From: Oxalobacteraceae bacterium OTU3CINTB1
Lineage (GTDB): Bacteria; Pseudomonadota; Gammaproteobacteria; Burkholderiales; Burkholderiaceae_D
Assembly (NCBI GenBank): GCA_024123955.1
Contig: CP099652.1
Location: 3,844,001-3,908,000, forward strand
DNA: 64,000 nucleotides
Direction of reading: 5' to 3'
A program made the translations under genes and the position numbers. Shown here piece by piece: positions 16,689 through 25,374 of this stretch (its first letter is position 1; each line of letters begins with the position of its first letter). The notes beneath the pieces were generated by a model. The model was not told the origin of the DNA. It saw nothing but the letters and a program-made list of their open reading frames with translations, and searched no databases.

Positions 16689-18362
16689 ATGACGACCTAC
16701 GACACCTTCAAATCCCGCGCCGGCCAGGCGCTCCCCAAACTCGATGCGTCCGAGATCCGCAGGATCGAACGCTTCGGCGCGCGCGCCTGCTACCGCGACG
16801 GCGAGATGCTGTTCGAGGCAGGTCGCAGCACCTTCGGCATGTTCGTTCTGCTGGCCGGGAAAATCCGCATCAGCCGCTATGACGGATTGGGAAATACCTC
16901 GGTCATCACCGAACATCTGCCGGGCGAATTCGCCGGCGAAATGAGCCAGTTGTCGAACGCACCGTCGCTGGTCAACGGCCACGCGATCGGCGCCGTCGAA
17001 GTGCTGGTGCTGACCACGCAGTCGCTGCGCGCGCTGCTGGTGGCAGAGGCGGAACTGGGCGAGAAGATCGTGCGCGCCTTCATATTGCGGCGCGTCGAAC
17101 TGATGGATAACGGCGCCAGCGGAGTCGTCCTGATTGCAACACCGGGCCATCCGCGCATGCACGCGCTGCAGGGCTGGTTGAACAGCAACGGGATTCCCAA
17201 CAAGGTGCTCGACCCGCAGGCCGACGAGCAGGCGCGCGCGCTATGCGAACGCCATCACCCGCTGCCGGAGGACATGCCGCTGGTGGTGTGCCCCGACGGC
17301 AGTGTGCGCAAAAACCCGACGACGGTCGAACTGGGACGCTGCCTGGGCACCCTGCCGGAGCTGAACTCCAACCAGGTGTGGGACGTGATCGTGGTCGGCG
17401 CCGGGCCGGCCGGGCTGGCGACGGCGGTATATGCGGCTTCCGAGGGCTTGTCGGTGCTGGCGCTCGAGACGCGCGCCTACGGCGGCCAGGCCGCGGCCAG
17501 CGCCCGCATCGAAAATTACCTCGGATTCCCCACCGGGATCTCCGGCCGCGCGCTGGCCGGCCGCGCCTACGTGCAGTCGCGCAAATTCGGCGTGGAACTG
17601 GCGATCCCCGCGCCGGCCGGACGACTGGTGTGCGACAGCTACCCGCTGGAGGTGGAAATGTGCGGCAGCCTGCAACGGCTGCAAGCGCGCGCGGTGGTGC
17701 TGTCATGCGGGGCGCGCTATCGCCGCCCTTCCCTGGCCAACCTGACGCAGTTCGAGGGCAAGGGCGTGTACTACTGGGCCTCGCCGCTGGAGGCCAAGCT
17801 GTGCGCCAGCGAGGAAGTGATCCTGGTCGGCGGCGGCAATTCGGCCGGCCAGGCAGCGGTGTTCCTGTCCGGCTTCGCGTCAAGGGTGCATATGTTGGTC
17901 AGGAAGGACAGCCTGGCGTCGACGATGTCGAGCTATCTGATCGAACGGATCGACGCGACGCCGAACATTGTGCTGCACACGCACTCCGAGATCGTCGCAC
18001 TGGAAGGCAGCAGCGAGGAAGGCTTGCGGCAGGTGCGCGTGCGCGACAACCGCGACGACGTCGAAACCGACTTCGACGTGCGCCGCCTGTTCCTGTTCAT
18101 CGGCGCCGATCCGAATACCGGCTGGCTGGGCGACTGCGGCGTGGAAGTCGACGCCAAAGGCTTCATCCTGACCGGCTACGACGCCCCGGGCTGCGCGCTC
18201 GGAAGCCGCCAGGCCAGCCTGGAGACCAGCGTGCCGGGAGTGTTCGCCATCGGCGACGTGCGCGCCAACTCGACCAAGCGGGTGGCCGCCGCCGTCGGCG
18301 AAGGCGCCGCCGTGGTGTCGCAGATACACGCGTTCCTGGCGCGGCGGGAGACAGAGGGCTGA
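16689..18362 (+). CDS. cNMP-binding domain fused to thioredoxin-reductase-like flavoprotein
   Basis: About 557 residues. Residues ~10-130 look like a CRP/cNMP-binding beta-roll (MLFEAGRSTFGMFVLLAGKI, HLPGEFAGEMSQL). Residues ~138-215 resemble a glutaredoxin-like fold without cysteine motif. The rest is a TrxR-type FAD/NAD(P)H domain: VVGAGPAGLATAVYAASEG, VGGGNSAGQAAVFLSG and AIGDVRANSTKRVAAAVGEG. At the place of the TrxR redox CxxC, the sequence reads GVYYWASPLEAKLC, so the active disulphide is missing. A DNA-binding helix-turn-helix is also absent. Start is ATG 16689 or GTG 16683; neither has a good Shine-Dalgarno. It stands alone, divergent from the TonB receptor. Likely an NAD(P)H-dependent flavoenzyme regulated by a cyclic nucleotide; substrate unknown. 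Confidence 0.8.
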   Translation: MTTYDTFKSRAGQALPKLDASEIRRIERFGARACYRDGEMLFEAGRSTFGMFVLLAGKIRISRYDGLGNTSVITEHLPGEFAGEMSQLSNAPSLVNGHAIGAVEVLVLTTQSLRALLVAEAELGEKIVRAFILRRVELMDNGASGVVLIATPGHPRMHALQGWLNSNGIPNKVLDPQADEQARALCERHHPLPEDMPLVVCPDGSVRKNPTTVELGRCLGTLPELNSNQVWDVIVVGAGPAGLATAVYAASEGLSVLALETRAYGGQAAASARIENYLGFPTGISGRALAGRAYVQSRKFGVELAIPAPAGRLVCDSYPLEVEMCGSLQRLQARAVVLSCGARYRRPSLANLTQFEGKGVYYWASPLEAKLCASEEVILVGGGNSAGQAAVFLSGFASRVHMLVRKDSLASTMSSYLIERIDATPNIVLHTHSEIVALEGSSEEGLRQVRVRDNRDDVETDFDVRRLFLFIGADPNTGWLGDCGVEVDAKGFILTGYDAPGCALGSRQASLETSVPGVFAIGDVRANSTKRVAAAVGEGAAVVSQIHAFLARRETEG

Positions 18363-18444
18363 CTCCGATGGACTGACCCGCGAATAACAAGGATCGCCGG
18401 CGCGTTTGGTTGTTTTACAGATAACACCATGCTACAGTTGGTCC

Positions 18445-20658
18445 ATGCAAAAAATCACCCTGCTGCTTTGCTGCGTTGGCTTACAACTTCTCCAGAGCGC
18501 CCGCGCGCAGGAGGGGACGCCCGCCGCGCCACCGTCCGTCCGGCCCAAGGTGGCACTGGTGCTTTCCGGCGGCGGCGCGCGCGGCGGCGCCCACCTCGGC
18601 GTGCTCAAAATCCTTGAAGACCTGCGGATTCCGGTCGATATGATCGTCGGCACCAGCGCCGGCGCCATCGTCGGCGGCGCCTATGCCAGCGGCATGCCGC
18701 TGGCCGATATCGAGCGCGAGATGCAAACCCTCAGCACCGCCAACCTGTTTCACGACGTCGCCCGGCGCGATCTGTCGATCGCCCGAAAGGCGGACAACGC
18801 CGGCGCCTATGTCGGACCGGAGATCGGCGTCGGCCACGGTGGCGTGGCGCTTCCCAAGGGCGCCGTGGCCGGCGTGGCGCTGGAAGCGGTGCTGCGGCGG
18901 CTGACGGCGCGCCAGACGGCGACCAACTTCGATCACTTCCCCATTCCCTTCCGCGCCATCGCCACCGATGTCAGCGACGGCCAGATGATCGTGCTTGCCG
19001 ACGGCAATCTGGCGCAGGCGGTGCGCGCCAGCATGGCGATACCGGCGGCGATCAACCCGGTGGAAATCGACGGCAGGCTGCTGGTCGACGGCGGCATCGC
19101 GCGCAACCTGCCGGTGGACGTGGCCCGCGCCATGGGCGCCGACGTGGTCATCGCGGTCAATATCGGCACGCCGCTGCTCCGGCGCGACGAGATCACGTCG
19201 GTGCTGTCGATGTCGGACCAGATGACGCGCATGCTGACCAACACCAACGTGCAGGTGTCGCTGCGCGAGCTCAGTGACAAAGATGTGCTGATCACGCCCA
19301 ATCTGGCAGCGATCCAGGCGGCCAGTTTCGACCTGCTCAAGGAAGCCGAGGCCCAGGGGCTGGAAGCGGCCCGCGCGGCGACGCCGGAACTGCGGCGCTA
19401 CGCGTTGAGCCCCGACGACTATGCCCTGCTGGCGAGCCATCGCAGCGGCGAACCAGCGCCCAAGGGGGTGTTGCTCAAAGAGGTACGCATCGCCGGCGCC
19501 CGGCGCGTGCCGGCCGATGCGCTGCGCGGCACAATGGAATCCCAGCCCGGCCAATTGTTCGATCCGGCCGTCGCCGAACGCGACATGCGCCGCCTGTATG
19601 GGCGCGGGGACTTCGAACATGTCGGCTATGCCGTTACGCCGCTGCACGACGGCAGCCACGTGATGACGACCACCGTCACCGAAAGGTCCTGGGGGCCGCA
19701 GTACCTGCGCCTCGGATTGGGTGTGTCGACCGACTTCGAAGGCGATTCCTTCTTCTCGCTGCGGGCTTCGCACCGCTGGACGTGGCTCAATTCCCTCGGC
19801 GCCGAGTGGCGCAACGAGGTGGAGATCGGCCACACCGACCGGCTGGGCACCGAATGGCGCCAGCCGCTGACTCCGGCGCAGCGCCTGTTCGCCACCGTCT
19901 ACCTGGCCGGCGAACGCACGCCGCTTGACGTCTACACCAAAGGCGACCGGCTGGCGCGCTACCGTCGCGAGTCGGTCACCGCCGGCACCGACATCGGCGT
20001 GCCGCTGGCGGAATGGGGCGAGGCCAGGATAGGCTATTCGCGCGGCCACGCAAGGCTGCTGGCCGATACGAGCCTGCTCCCCACCCTGCTCTATCCCAGC
20101 GCCCGCACCGCCGCCATCCAGGCCCGACTGCGCGCCGACACGCTGGACAACCTGGCCTTCCCGCGCTCAGGCTTCGAGGCCGATGTGCAGGTGTACTCGT
20201 CGCGCACGGGCCTGGGCGCGAGCTCCAGCTATGACAAGCTGTCGTTCTCGGCGCGCACCGCCGTCGCGACCGGGCCGCACTCGCTTCAGGGCGGCGTCGA
20301 AGTACAACGCAAAATGGGCGGCAACCCGCTGCCCGATCATGAGTTGATCGCGTTCGGCGGTTTCCTCAAGCTATCCGGATACCGCACCGGCGAACTGCTC
20401 GGCAACAGCCTGCATTACGGGCGGCTGGTTTACAACTACCGCATCTCGCGCCCCGGCCTGCTTGACGGTGCCTACATCGGCTTGTCGGCGGAACTGGGAC
20501 GGATGGGCGAGACGCTCGATTCGGTCGACGGCGTACAGAACGTGCGCAGCAACGCGCTATACGTCGCCATCGACACGCCGCTCGGGCCGATCTATCTGGG
20601 CGCCGGCCGCGCCTCGCGCAACAAGACGGCCTTGTATCTGTTGATTGGCAAACCCTAG
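18445..20658 (+). CDS. Patatin-like phospholipase with POTRA and Omp85 barrel (type Vd, PlpD-like)
   Basis: 737 residues. A short signal peptide (MQKITLLLCCVGLQLLQSARA) precedes a patatin domain with the oxyanion motif GGGARGGAHLGV (~42-53), nucleophile elbow GTSAGA (Ser ~71) and the dyad Asp in LLVDGGIARNLPVD. A single POTRA-like segment (VLLKEVRIAGARRVPADAL, ~355-430) leads into a C-terminal 16-strand Omp85-like barrel. Domain order and length match P. aeruginosa PlpD, a type Vd autotransporter whose lipase domain is exposed outside. The ATG at 18445 is chosen for the signal peptide. The gene converges on fabI with only 16 bp between stops. Confidence 0.88.
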   Translation: MQKITLLLCCVGLQLLQSARAQEGTPAAPPSVRPKVALVLSGGGARGGAHLGVLKILEDLRIPVDMIVGTSAGAIVGGAYASGMPLADIEREMQTLSTANLFHDVARRDLSIARKADNAGAYVGPEIGVGHGGVALPKGAVAGVALEAVLRRLTARQTATNFDHFPIPFRAIATDVSDGQMIVLADGNLAQAVRASMAIPAAINPVEIDGRLLVDGGIARNLPVDVARAMGADVVIAVNIGTPLLRRDEITSVLSMSDQMTRMLTNTNVQVSLRELSDKDVLITPNLAAIQAASFDLLKEAEAQGLEAARAATPELRRYALSPDDYALLASHRSGEPAPKGVLLKEVRIAGARRVPADALRGTMESQPGQLFDPAVAERDMRRLYGRGDFEHVGYAVTPLHDGSHVMTTTVTERSWGPQYLRLGLGVSTDFEGDSFFSLRASHRWTWLNSLGAEWRNEVEIGHTDRLGTEWRQPLTPAQRLFATVYLAGERTPLDVYTKGDRLARYRRESVTAGTDIGVPLAEWGEARIGYSRGHARLLADTSLLPTLLYPSARTAAIQARLRADTLDNLAFPRSGFEADVQVYSSRTGLGASSSYDKLSFSARTAVATGPHSLQGGVEVQRKMGGNPLPDHELIAFGGFLKLSGYRTGELLGNSLHYGRLVYNYRISRPGLLDGAYIGLSAELGRMGETLDSVDGVQNVRSNALYVAIDTPLGPIYLGAGRASRNKTALYLLIGKP

Positions 20659-20674
20659 CCGGTACCCGAAACCT

Positions 20675-21451
20675 TCAGCCGACGATATTCAGGCCGCCGT
20701 CGACATACACGGTGCTTCCGGTGAGCCGGTGCGCGTAAGGCGTCGCCAAAAACGCGCAGGTGGCGCCGACATCGTCGATGTCGACCAACTCGCCCAGCGG
20801 CGCGCGTTCCACCGCCTCGTTCAGCAAGCGGTCGAAATCCTTCAGGCCGGACGCCGCGCGGGTTTTCAACGGCCCCGGCGAAATCGCGTGCACCCGGATG
20901 CCGCGCGGTCCCAGCTCATAGGCCAGATAGCGGCATGACGCCTCCAGCGCCGCCTTCACCGGCCCCATGACGTTATAGTTGGGCACCACCTTGTTGGCGC
21001 CGTGATAGCTCATCGCGAACATGGAGCCGCCGTCCGTCATCAGCGGCGTCGCCAGCCTGGCCATCCGCACGAACGAGTGGCACGACACGTCCATCGCCTG
21101 CAGAAAACCATCGAGCGAACAATCAAGCAAGCCGCCCTGCAAATCCGACTTGGGCGCGAACGCGATCGAGTGGACCAGGATATCGAGCTTGCCGTGCACC
21201 GCCAGCGTCGCGAACAACGCTTCGAGTTGGCCAGGTTGCGTCACGTCCAGCGGCAGCAGCTGCGCGTCGATCTGCGCCGCCAGCGGCGCCACATGCGGCA
21301 GCGCCTTGTCATTCAGATAGGTCAGCACCACGTCGGCGCCCGCCTTGCGGAACGCCAGCGCGCAGCCCCAGGCGATCGAGTGCTCGTTTGCCACGCCGAC
21401 CACCAGGGCGCGCTTGCCGGCCAAAATGGGAAACACAGTTTCGGTATTCAT
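20675..21451 (-). CDS. fabI: Enoyl-[acyl-carrier-protein] reductase, FabI type
   Basis: 258 residues from ATG 21451, which overlaps the ackA stop (ATGA). FabI hallmarks are visible: GKRALVVGVANEHSIAWG at the N-terminus for NAD(H) binding, HSIAFAPKSDLQG, and SYHGANKVVPNYNVMGPVK, which contains the two active-site tyrosines and lysine (Y-x6-K). It would catalyse the last reduction of fatty-acid elongation. Being third in a pta-ackA-fabI operon, it may be a second enoyl reductase serving a special pathway rather than the sole housekeeping copy; the rest of the genome would decide. Confidence in the family is high. Confidence 0.9.
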   Translation of the reverse strand: MNTETVFPILAGKRALVVGVANEHSIAWGCALAFRKAGADVVLTYLNDKALPHVAPLAAQIDAQLLPLDVTQPGQLEALFATLAVHGKLDILVHSIAFAPKSDLQGGLLDCSLDGFLQAMDVSCHSFVRMARLATPLMTDGGSMFAMSYHGANKVVPNYNVMGPVKAALEASCRYLAYELGPRGIRVHAISPGPLKTRAASGLKDFDRLLNEAVERAPLGELVDIDDVGATCAFLATPYAHRLTGSTVYVDGGLNIVG

Positions 21452-22641
21452 GCATCCTCCAGCACCGCCAGCGTGTGGCGGGCGATCATCAGTTCCTCGT
21501 TGGCCGGCACCACCCACACCGCCACCTTGCTGCCGGCGGCGCTGATACGCGCCACGCCGCGCGGATTGGCGTCGTTGGCGGCCCCGTTCAGCGCCACGCC
21601 CAGCCAGGCGGCGTCGCGGCAGACGGCGGCGCGCAGCGCGACGCTGTTTTCGCCTATGCCACCCGAGAACACCAACGCATCCAGCCCTCCCAGTGCTGCA
21701 GCCAGCGAACCGAGTTCGCGGCCGATGCGGTAGACCATCAAGTCGATCGCGGTCCTGGCGCGCGGATCGTCGCTGGCCTCCAGCGTACGCATATCCGCCG
21801 AGATGCCGGATACGCCCAGCAGGCCCGATTCCTGGTACAGCAGTTTTTGGACGGACGCCACGTCCATGCCCAGTTCCTCGATCAAATACAGCACCACACC
21901 CGGATCGAGGTCGCCGCAGCGAGTGCCCATCGGCAGGCCGTCGACGGCGGTAAAACCCATCGTGCTGGCGACGCTGCGCCCGGCCGACATCGCGCACATG
22001 CTGGCGCCGTTCCCCAGATGCGCGGCCACCACCTTCGCGCCGGCCAGGCCGGGGTCCGCCTGCGGCAGGCGGCTGGCGATATATTCGTAGGACAGGCCGT
22101 GGAAACCGTAACGGCGGATGCCCAGATCCGTGATCCGGGGCGGCAGCGCGAACGCCTGCGCCTGCGCCGGCTGGCCGACATGGAAGGCGGTGTCGAAGCA
22201 GCCCACCTGCGGCACGTCGGGCGCCAGCGCCATCATCGACCGCACCGGCGCCAGGTTGTGCGGCAAGTGCAGCGGCGCCAGCGGAACCAGCTTGTCCAGC
22301 TCCGTCACCACGGTTCGATCCAGCAGCTGCGGCCCGCTGCAGGCGACGCCGCCATGCACGATGCGATGCCCGACGGCCGCCACGCGCCTGCCATCGAGAT
22401 GCGTCTGCGCGAAGTCGATCAGGAAGCGCATGCCGGCCTCGTGATCGATAGGCGCATCCGCCCAGCTACGTTCGCCAACCTTCGCGCCCTGTGCATCCTG
22501 TGCGATAAATCGTGTGACGCCGGCATACAGGTTCTCGATCTTGCCGCGCAGCGCCGGTTGCAGCGACGGACCGTCGAACAGCGAGAACTTGATGCTGGAT
22601 GAACCGGCGTTGATGACGACGATCGAATCGTTGGGCGCCAT
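21448..22641 (-). CDS. ackA: Acetate kinase
   Basis: 397 residues with the acetate kinase signatures VVINAGSSSIKFSLFDG at the N-terminus, VGHRIVHGG, AHLGNGASMCAMSAG and GFTAVDGLPMGTRCGDLDPG, plus VFSGGIGENS near the C-terminus. It interconverts acetyl-phosphate + ADP and acetate + ATP. It begins 4 bp after the upstream phosphotransacetylase-like gene and overlaps fabI by 4 bp, so the three are translationally coupled. Length is normal for AckA. Confidence 0.95.
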   Translation of the reverse strand: MAPNDSIVVINAGSSSIKFSLFDGPSLQPALRGKIENLYAGVTRFIAQDAQGAKVGERSWADAPIDHEAGMRFLIDFAQTHLDGRRVAAVGHRIVHGGVACSGPQLLDRTVVTELDKLVPLAPLHLPHNLAPVRSMMALAPDVPQVGCFDTAFHVGQPAQAQAFALPPRITDLGIRRYGFHGLSYEYIASRLPQADPGLAGAKVVAAHLGNGASMCAMSAGRSVASTMGFTAVDGLPMGTRCGDLDPGVVLYLIEELGMDVASVQKLLYQESGLLGVSGISADMRTLEASDDPRARTAIDLMVYRIGRELGSLAAALGGLDALVFSGGIGENSVALRAAVCRDAAWLGVALNGAANDANPRGVARISAAGSKVAVWVVPANEELMIARHTLAVLEDA

Positions 22642-22645
22642 CGCC

Positions 22646-23605
22646 TCAGACTCCGGTGGCGGCGACCAAGGCCGCCTTGCTGTGCACCAGCAGCACCGCC
22701 ACCGCGCACGATGCCAGACGCGCCTCCACCGAATCGGCGCGGCTGGTCAGGATGATGGGCACGCGCGCGCCCAGCACGATGCCGGCCGCGCCGGCGCCGG
22801 CCATGAAGGTCAGGCTTTTGGCCAGCATATTGCCCGCCTCCAGATCCGGCGCGATCAGCACATTGGCCTGCCCCGCCACCGGCGACACCAGGTTCTTGAT
22901 CGCCGCCGCCTCCGGATCGATGGCGTTGTCCATCGCCAGCGGGCCGTCGAGGATGGCGCCGGTGATCTGTCCCCGGTCGGCCATCTTGCACAAGGCCGCC
23001 GCGTCGATGGTGGACGGCATCTTGGCGCTCACCGTCTCGACGGCGGCCAGGATCGCCACCTTGACCGGATCGAATTTGAGCACCAGCGCCAGGTCGATCG
23101 CGTTTTGCACGATGTCGACCTTCTCGGCAAGACCCGGATTGATGTTGACGGCGGCGTCGGTGATGATCAGCGGTTCGCCGCGTCCCGGCACGTCCATGAT
23201 GAAGCAGTGGCTCAGGCGCCGCGCGGTGCGCAGGCCCGTGTCGGCGGCCACCACGGCGCCCATCAGTTCATCGGTGTGCAGGCTGCCCTTCATCAGCGCC
23301 TGCGCCTTGCCCTCGCGCACCAGCTCCACCGCGCGCGCGGCCGACGCGTGGCTGTGCGGTGTATCGATCAGGGTTAGCGCGGAGATGTCGAACTTGGCCG
23401 CGTCGGCGGCTTGGCGGATGCGCGCCTGCGGTCCAACCAGGATCGGCTTGATCAACCCCATGTCGGCCGCATCCAGCGCCGCCTCCAGTGCGTTGCGGTC
23501 GCATGGATGGGCGACTGCCACCGTCACCGGGCCGGCGCTGCGGGCGGCGGCGATCAGACGGTCGTAGTTCGGGTGCGTGGATTGCTGCCGGGTCGATGCA
23601 TTCAT
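22646..23605 (-). CDS. Phosphate acetyl/butyryltransferase family protein
   Basis: 319 residues from ATG 23605, which has GGAG five bases upstream; the longer frame to 23647 has no such signal. It is the single-domain PTA/PTB family: VAVAHPCDRNALEAAL, GLIKPILVGPQARI, ALMKGSLHTDELMGAVV, DGPLAMDNAIDPEAA and VLIAPDLEAGNMLAKSL. These enzymes transfer acyl groups between CoA and phosphate. With AckA it forms an acyl-CoA to acyl-phosphate to acid plus ATP route. It lacks the N-terminal hydratase domain that many beta-proteobacterial homologues carry. Acetyl versus butyryl preference cannot be told from sequence. Confidence 0.87.
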   Translation of the reverse strand: MNASTRQQSTHPNYDRLIAAARSAGPVTVAVAHPCDRNALEAALDAADMGLIKPILVGPQARIRQAADAAKFDISALTLIDTPHSHASAARAVELVREGKAQALMKGSLHTDELMGAVVAADTGLRTARRLSHCFIMDVPGRGEPLIITDAAVNINPGLAEKVDIVQNAIDLALVLKFDPVKVAILAAVETVSAKMPSTIDAAALCKMADRGQITGAILDGPLAMDNAIDPEAAAIKNLVSPVAGQANVLIAPDLEAGNMLAKSLTFMAGAGAAGIVLGARVPIILTSRADSVEARLASCAVAVLLVHSKAALVAATGV

Positions 23606-23632
23606 TGGGGCTCCTGGAGGATGACCCGGCAG

Positions 23633-23660
23633 ATGATAGCAATCCATGCAAAAAACGCAA
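23633..23660 (-). promoter_or_regulatory. Candidate sigma-70 promoter for pta-ackA-fabI
   Basis: On the minus strand TTGCGT (23660-23655) and TATCAT (23638-23633) are separated by 16 bp, 28 bp before the start codon. Placement immediately upstream of the first gene supports it; the match is only moderate. Confidence 0.4.
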
Positions 23661-23710
23661 CCGCCATTTTGTGCGGTGCGGCATACCGTTAGCGCCCTAT
23701 ACAGACATCG

Positions 23711-24937
23711 TTACTGGGGCAGCCCGGTCGTGGCGATGTCGGTGCCCGTATAGAGCAGCAGGTTGGGCGAGCCGGTGCCGGCGTTCCACACCTTGTTGGG
23801 GGTGGCGCGCGACTTGATCAGCTGAGCGACCTGGCTCGGGATCAGCGTTGGCTGGGCCTGGAGCAGCAACGCGACACTGCCAGCCACGTGCGGCGACGCC
23901 ATCGACGTTCCGCTCATCGTGGCCACGGCCGTATTGCTGGAGATGCCAGCCGACGTGATGGACGAGCCGGGAGCAAAGATGTCCAGGCAGCGTCCCCGGT
24001 TGGAGTAGGAGGCACGCGCATCGTTGCTGCCGGTGGCGCCGACGGTGATGGCCGACGGCTCGCGGGCCGGCGAACTGGTGCAGGCATCCACATTGGAATT
24101 GCCCGCCGCGACCGCCACGCTGATGCCGCGCGACACCACATTGGCCACGGCCCGGTCCAGCGTGGAGGAGATGCCGCCGCCGAGCGACATGTTGACCACG
24201 GCCGGACGTACGCCGTTGGCAGCCACCCAATCCAGGCCGGCCAGCACGCCGCTCATGCTGCCGGACCCATCGCAGGCCAGCACCCGCACCGGCACGATGC
24301 TTGCCCCTTTCGCGATGCCGTACGTGGCGCCGGCCGCCGTGGCGGCGACGTGGGTGCCGTGGCCGTGGCAGTCGTTGGTGCCATTGCCATCGGCAATCGC
24401 GCTATAGCCTGCACGGACCCGCCCGCCGAAATCGACATGGGAGGCGCGCACGCCGGTGTCCAGCACATAGATTTGCACACCCTGGCCGGTGGCCGCGTAA
24501 CTGTAGGCGCCATTGAGCGGCAAGGCGCGCTGGTCGGACCGGTCCAATCCCCACGGCGCGCTGGTTTGCGTGCTTTGGGTATGCGTCACAACCATGTCGG
24601 GCTCGATGGATTCCACCAGCGGATGGCGGCGGATGGCTTCCAGGTAGTGGGCGCTCGACTTGGTCGGCAGCGTCACCGTGAAGCCTTTGACGGCGTGTTC
24701 GTAGACGAAGTCCGGACGGGTGCCGGAACCATTGGCCAACGACTCGGCGTGCTGCTTCACGGCGCCGGCGCCGGGCTTGAAGACGATGATGTAACGGGTG
24801 CGCTCGGCTTGCGGGGACCGCTCCGAAGGCTGGGCGATCGCCGGCGTGCTCAGCACGGCGCCGAGCAACGGAACCATCACTACGGTGGACAGGGTGACAA
24901 ACGTGCGGCGCGCAGCGGCGCCTTGCTTCTGCAACAT
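23711..24937 (-). CDS. Secreted subtilisin-like serine protease (S8, proteinase K-like)
   Basis: 408 residues with a signal peptide (about 1-35, cleavage after AIA). An inhibitor-I9 propeptide ([19 protein letters not shown] to [11 protein letters not shown], ~49-116) and an S8 catalytic domain follow. The triad is Asp160 (YVLDTGV), His193 (HGHGTHVA) and Ser345 ([11 protein letters not shown]). It should be exported and self-process its propeptide. There is no C-terminal sorting domain or PEP-CTERM tail, so it is probably released by type II secretion. The mRNA leader carries a c-di-GMP-I riboswitch and a hairpin covering the Shine-Dalgarno (AGAGG, 7 bases before the ATG), so expression is likely tuned by c-di-GMP. 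It appears monocistronic. Confidence 0.93.
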   Translation of the reverse strand: MLQKQGAAARRTFVTLSTVVMVPLLGAVLSTPAIAQPSERSPQAERTRYIIVFKPGAGAVKQHAESLANGSGTRPDFVYEHAVKGFTVTLPTKSSAHYLEAIRRHPLVESIEPDMVVTHTQSTQTSAPWGLDRSDQRALPLNGAYSYAATGQGVQIYVLDTGVRASHVDFGGRVRAGYSAIADGNGTNDCHGHGTHVAATAAGATYGIAKGASIVPVRVLACDGSGSMSGVLAGLDWVAANGVRPAVVNMSLGGGISSTLDRAVANVVSRGISVAVAAGNSNVDACTSSPAREPSAITVGATGSNDARASYSNRGRCLDIFAPGSSITSAGISSNTAVATMSGTSMASPHVAGSVALLLQAQPTLIPSQVAQLIKSRATPNKVWNAGTGSPNLLLYTGTDIATTGLPQ

Positions 24938-24943
24938 GGTTTA

Positions 24944-24966
24944 GCCTCTATAACATTGATAGAGGC
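24944..24966 (-). promoter_or_regulatory. Shine-Dalgarno-sequestering hairpin (riboswitch expression platform)
   Basis: On the minus strand, perfect 8-bp arms GCCTCTAT and ATAGAGGC flank a 7-base loop. The 3' arm contains the AGAGG Shine-Dalgarno of the protease gene, ending 7 bases before its ATG. No U-run follows, so translational masking rather than termination is suggested. The 5' arm (CCTCT) could alternatively pair with AGAGG at the 5' edge of the aptamer (25064-25068). That is a possible switch; this pairing is inference. Confidence 0.6.
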
Positions 24967-24989
24967 CGGCAAGGAATGTAGTCCTTAGA

Positions 24990-25070
24990 CGGTAGCCCAG
25001 CTGCCATGGCGCGGACTGCGCTGTAGGCCTGAAGCTTTGCGTCCCGAGGCTTTCGCCTGGTTTGCCCTCT
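24990..25070 (-). promoter_or_regulatory. Cyclic-di-GMP-I (GEMM) riboswitch aptamer
   Basis: The minus strand reads, in order, AGGGCAAACC, a GAAA tetraloop closed by AGGC/GCCT, GGGACGCAAAGC, then AGGCCTA, a second stem, and ATGGCAGCTGGGCTACCG. The elements occur in the same order and spacing as in the Vibrio cholerae Vc2 aptamer: AGGGCAAACC, CGAAAG, GGGACGCAAAGC, GGCCTA, GGTAGCGGGGTTACCG. GGGACGCAAAGC is the most conserved GEMM-I segment. It ends about 50 nt before the protease start codon. The aptamer call rests on direct sequence match; ligand binding is established for the family, not tested here. Confidence 0.93.
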
Positions 25071-25203
25071 GGTTTCAATGAGAGCGAGGTTACCACGAAG
25101 ACTTGCGGCACAAACACTTAATGCGATAAGGACAGCCGGATTTCCGTGGCATGTCGCCTGCACACAACTAGCTCATCTGTAGAGGCCCAACGCCTGCCGC
25201 AGT

Positions 25204-25374
25204 CTAACGGCGCAAGCCATACCATGCGCAAGCGATGGTCGGAACACCGAGCGCGACGGCGGAGACGTAATCCCACACGCCGTCGCCCAGCAACGCGGAA
25301 ATCAGGCCGATCGCCGTCAGTATCGCCAGCGCGATGGGCGCTCCCCACATGCGACGGAAGGAACTCGCGCTCAT
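25204..25374 (-). CDS. Small membrane protein paired with PepSY gene
   Basis: A 56-residue protein beginning MSASSFRRMWGAP, with two hydrophobic segments (IALAILTAIGLISALLG and VSAVALGVPTIACAWYG) and a basic C-terminus (LRR). Its ATG at 25374 overlaps the TGA of the PepSY gene (ATGA), so it is translationally coupled. Similar tiny two-helix proteins commonly accompany PepSY-associated TM proteins next to siderophore receptors. Function unknown; a partner of the PepSY protein in the inner membrane is a reasonable guess. Confidence 0.75.
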   Translation of the reverse strand: MSASSFRRMWGAPIALAILTAIGLISALLGDGVWDYVSAVALGVPTIACAWYGLRR

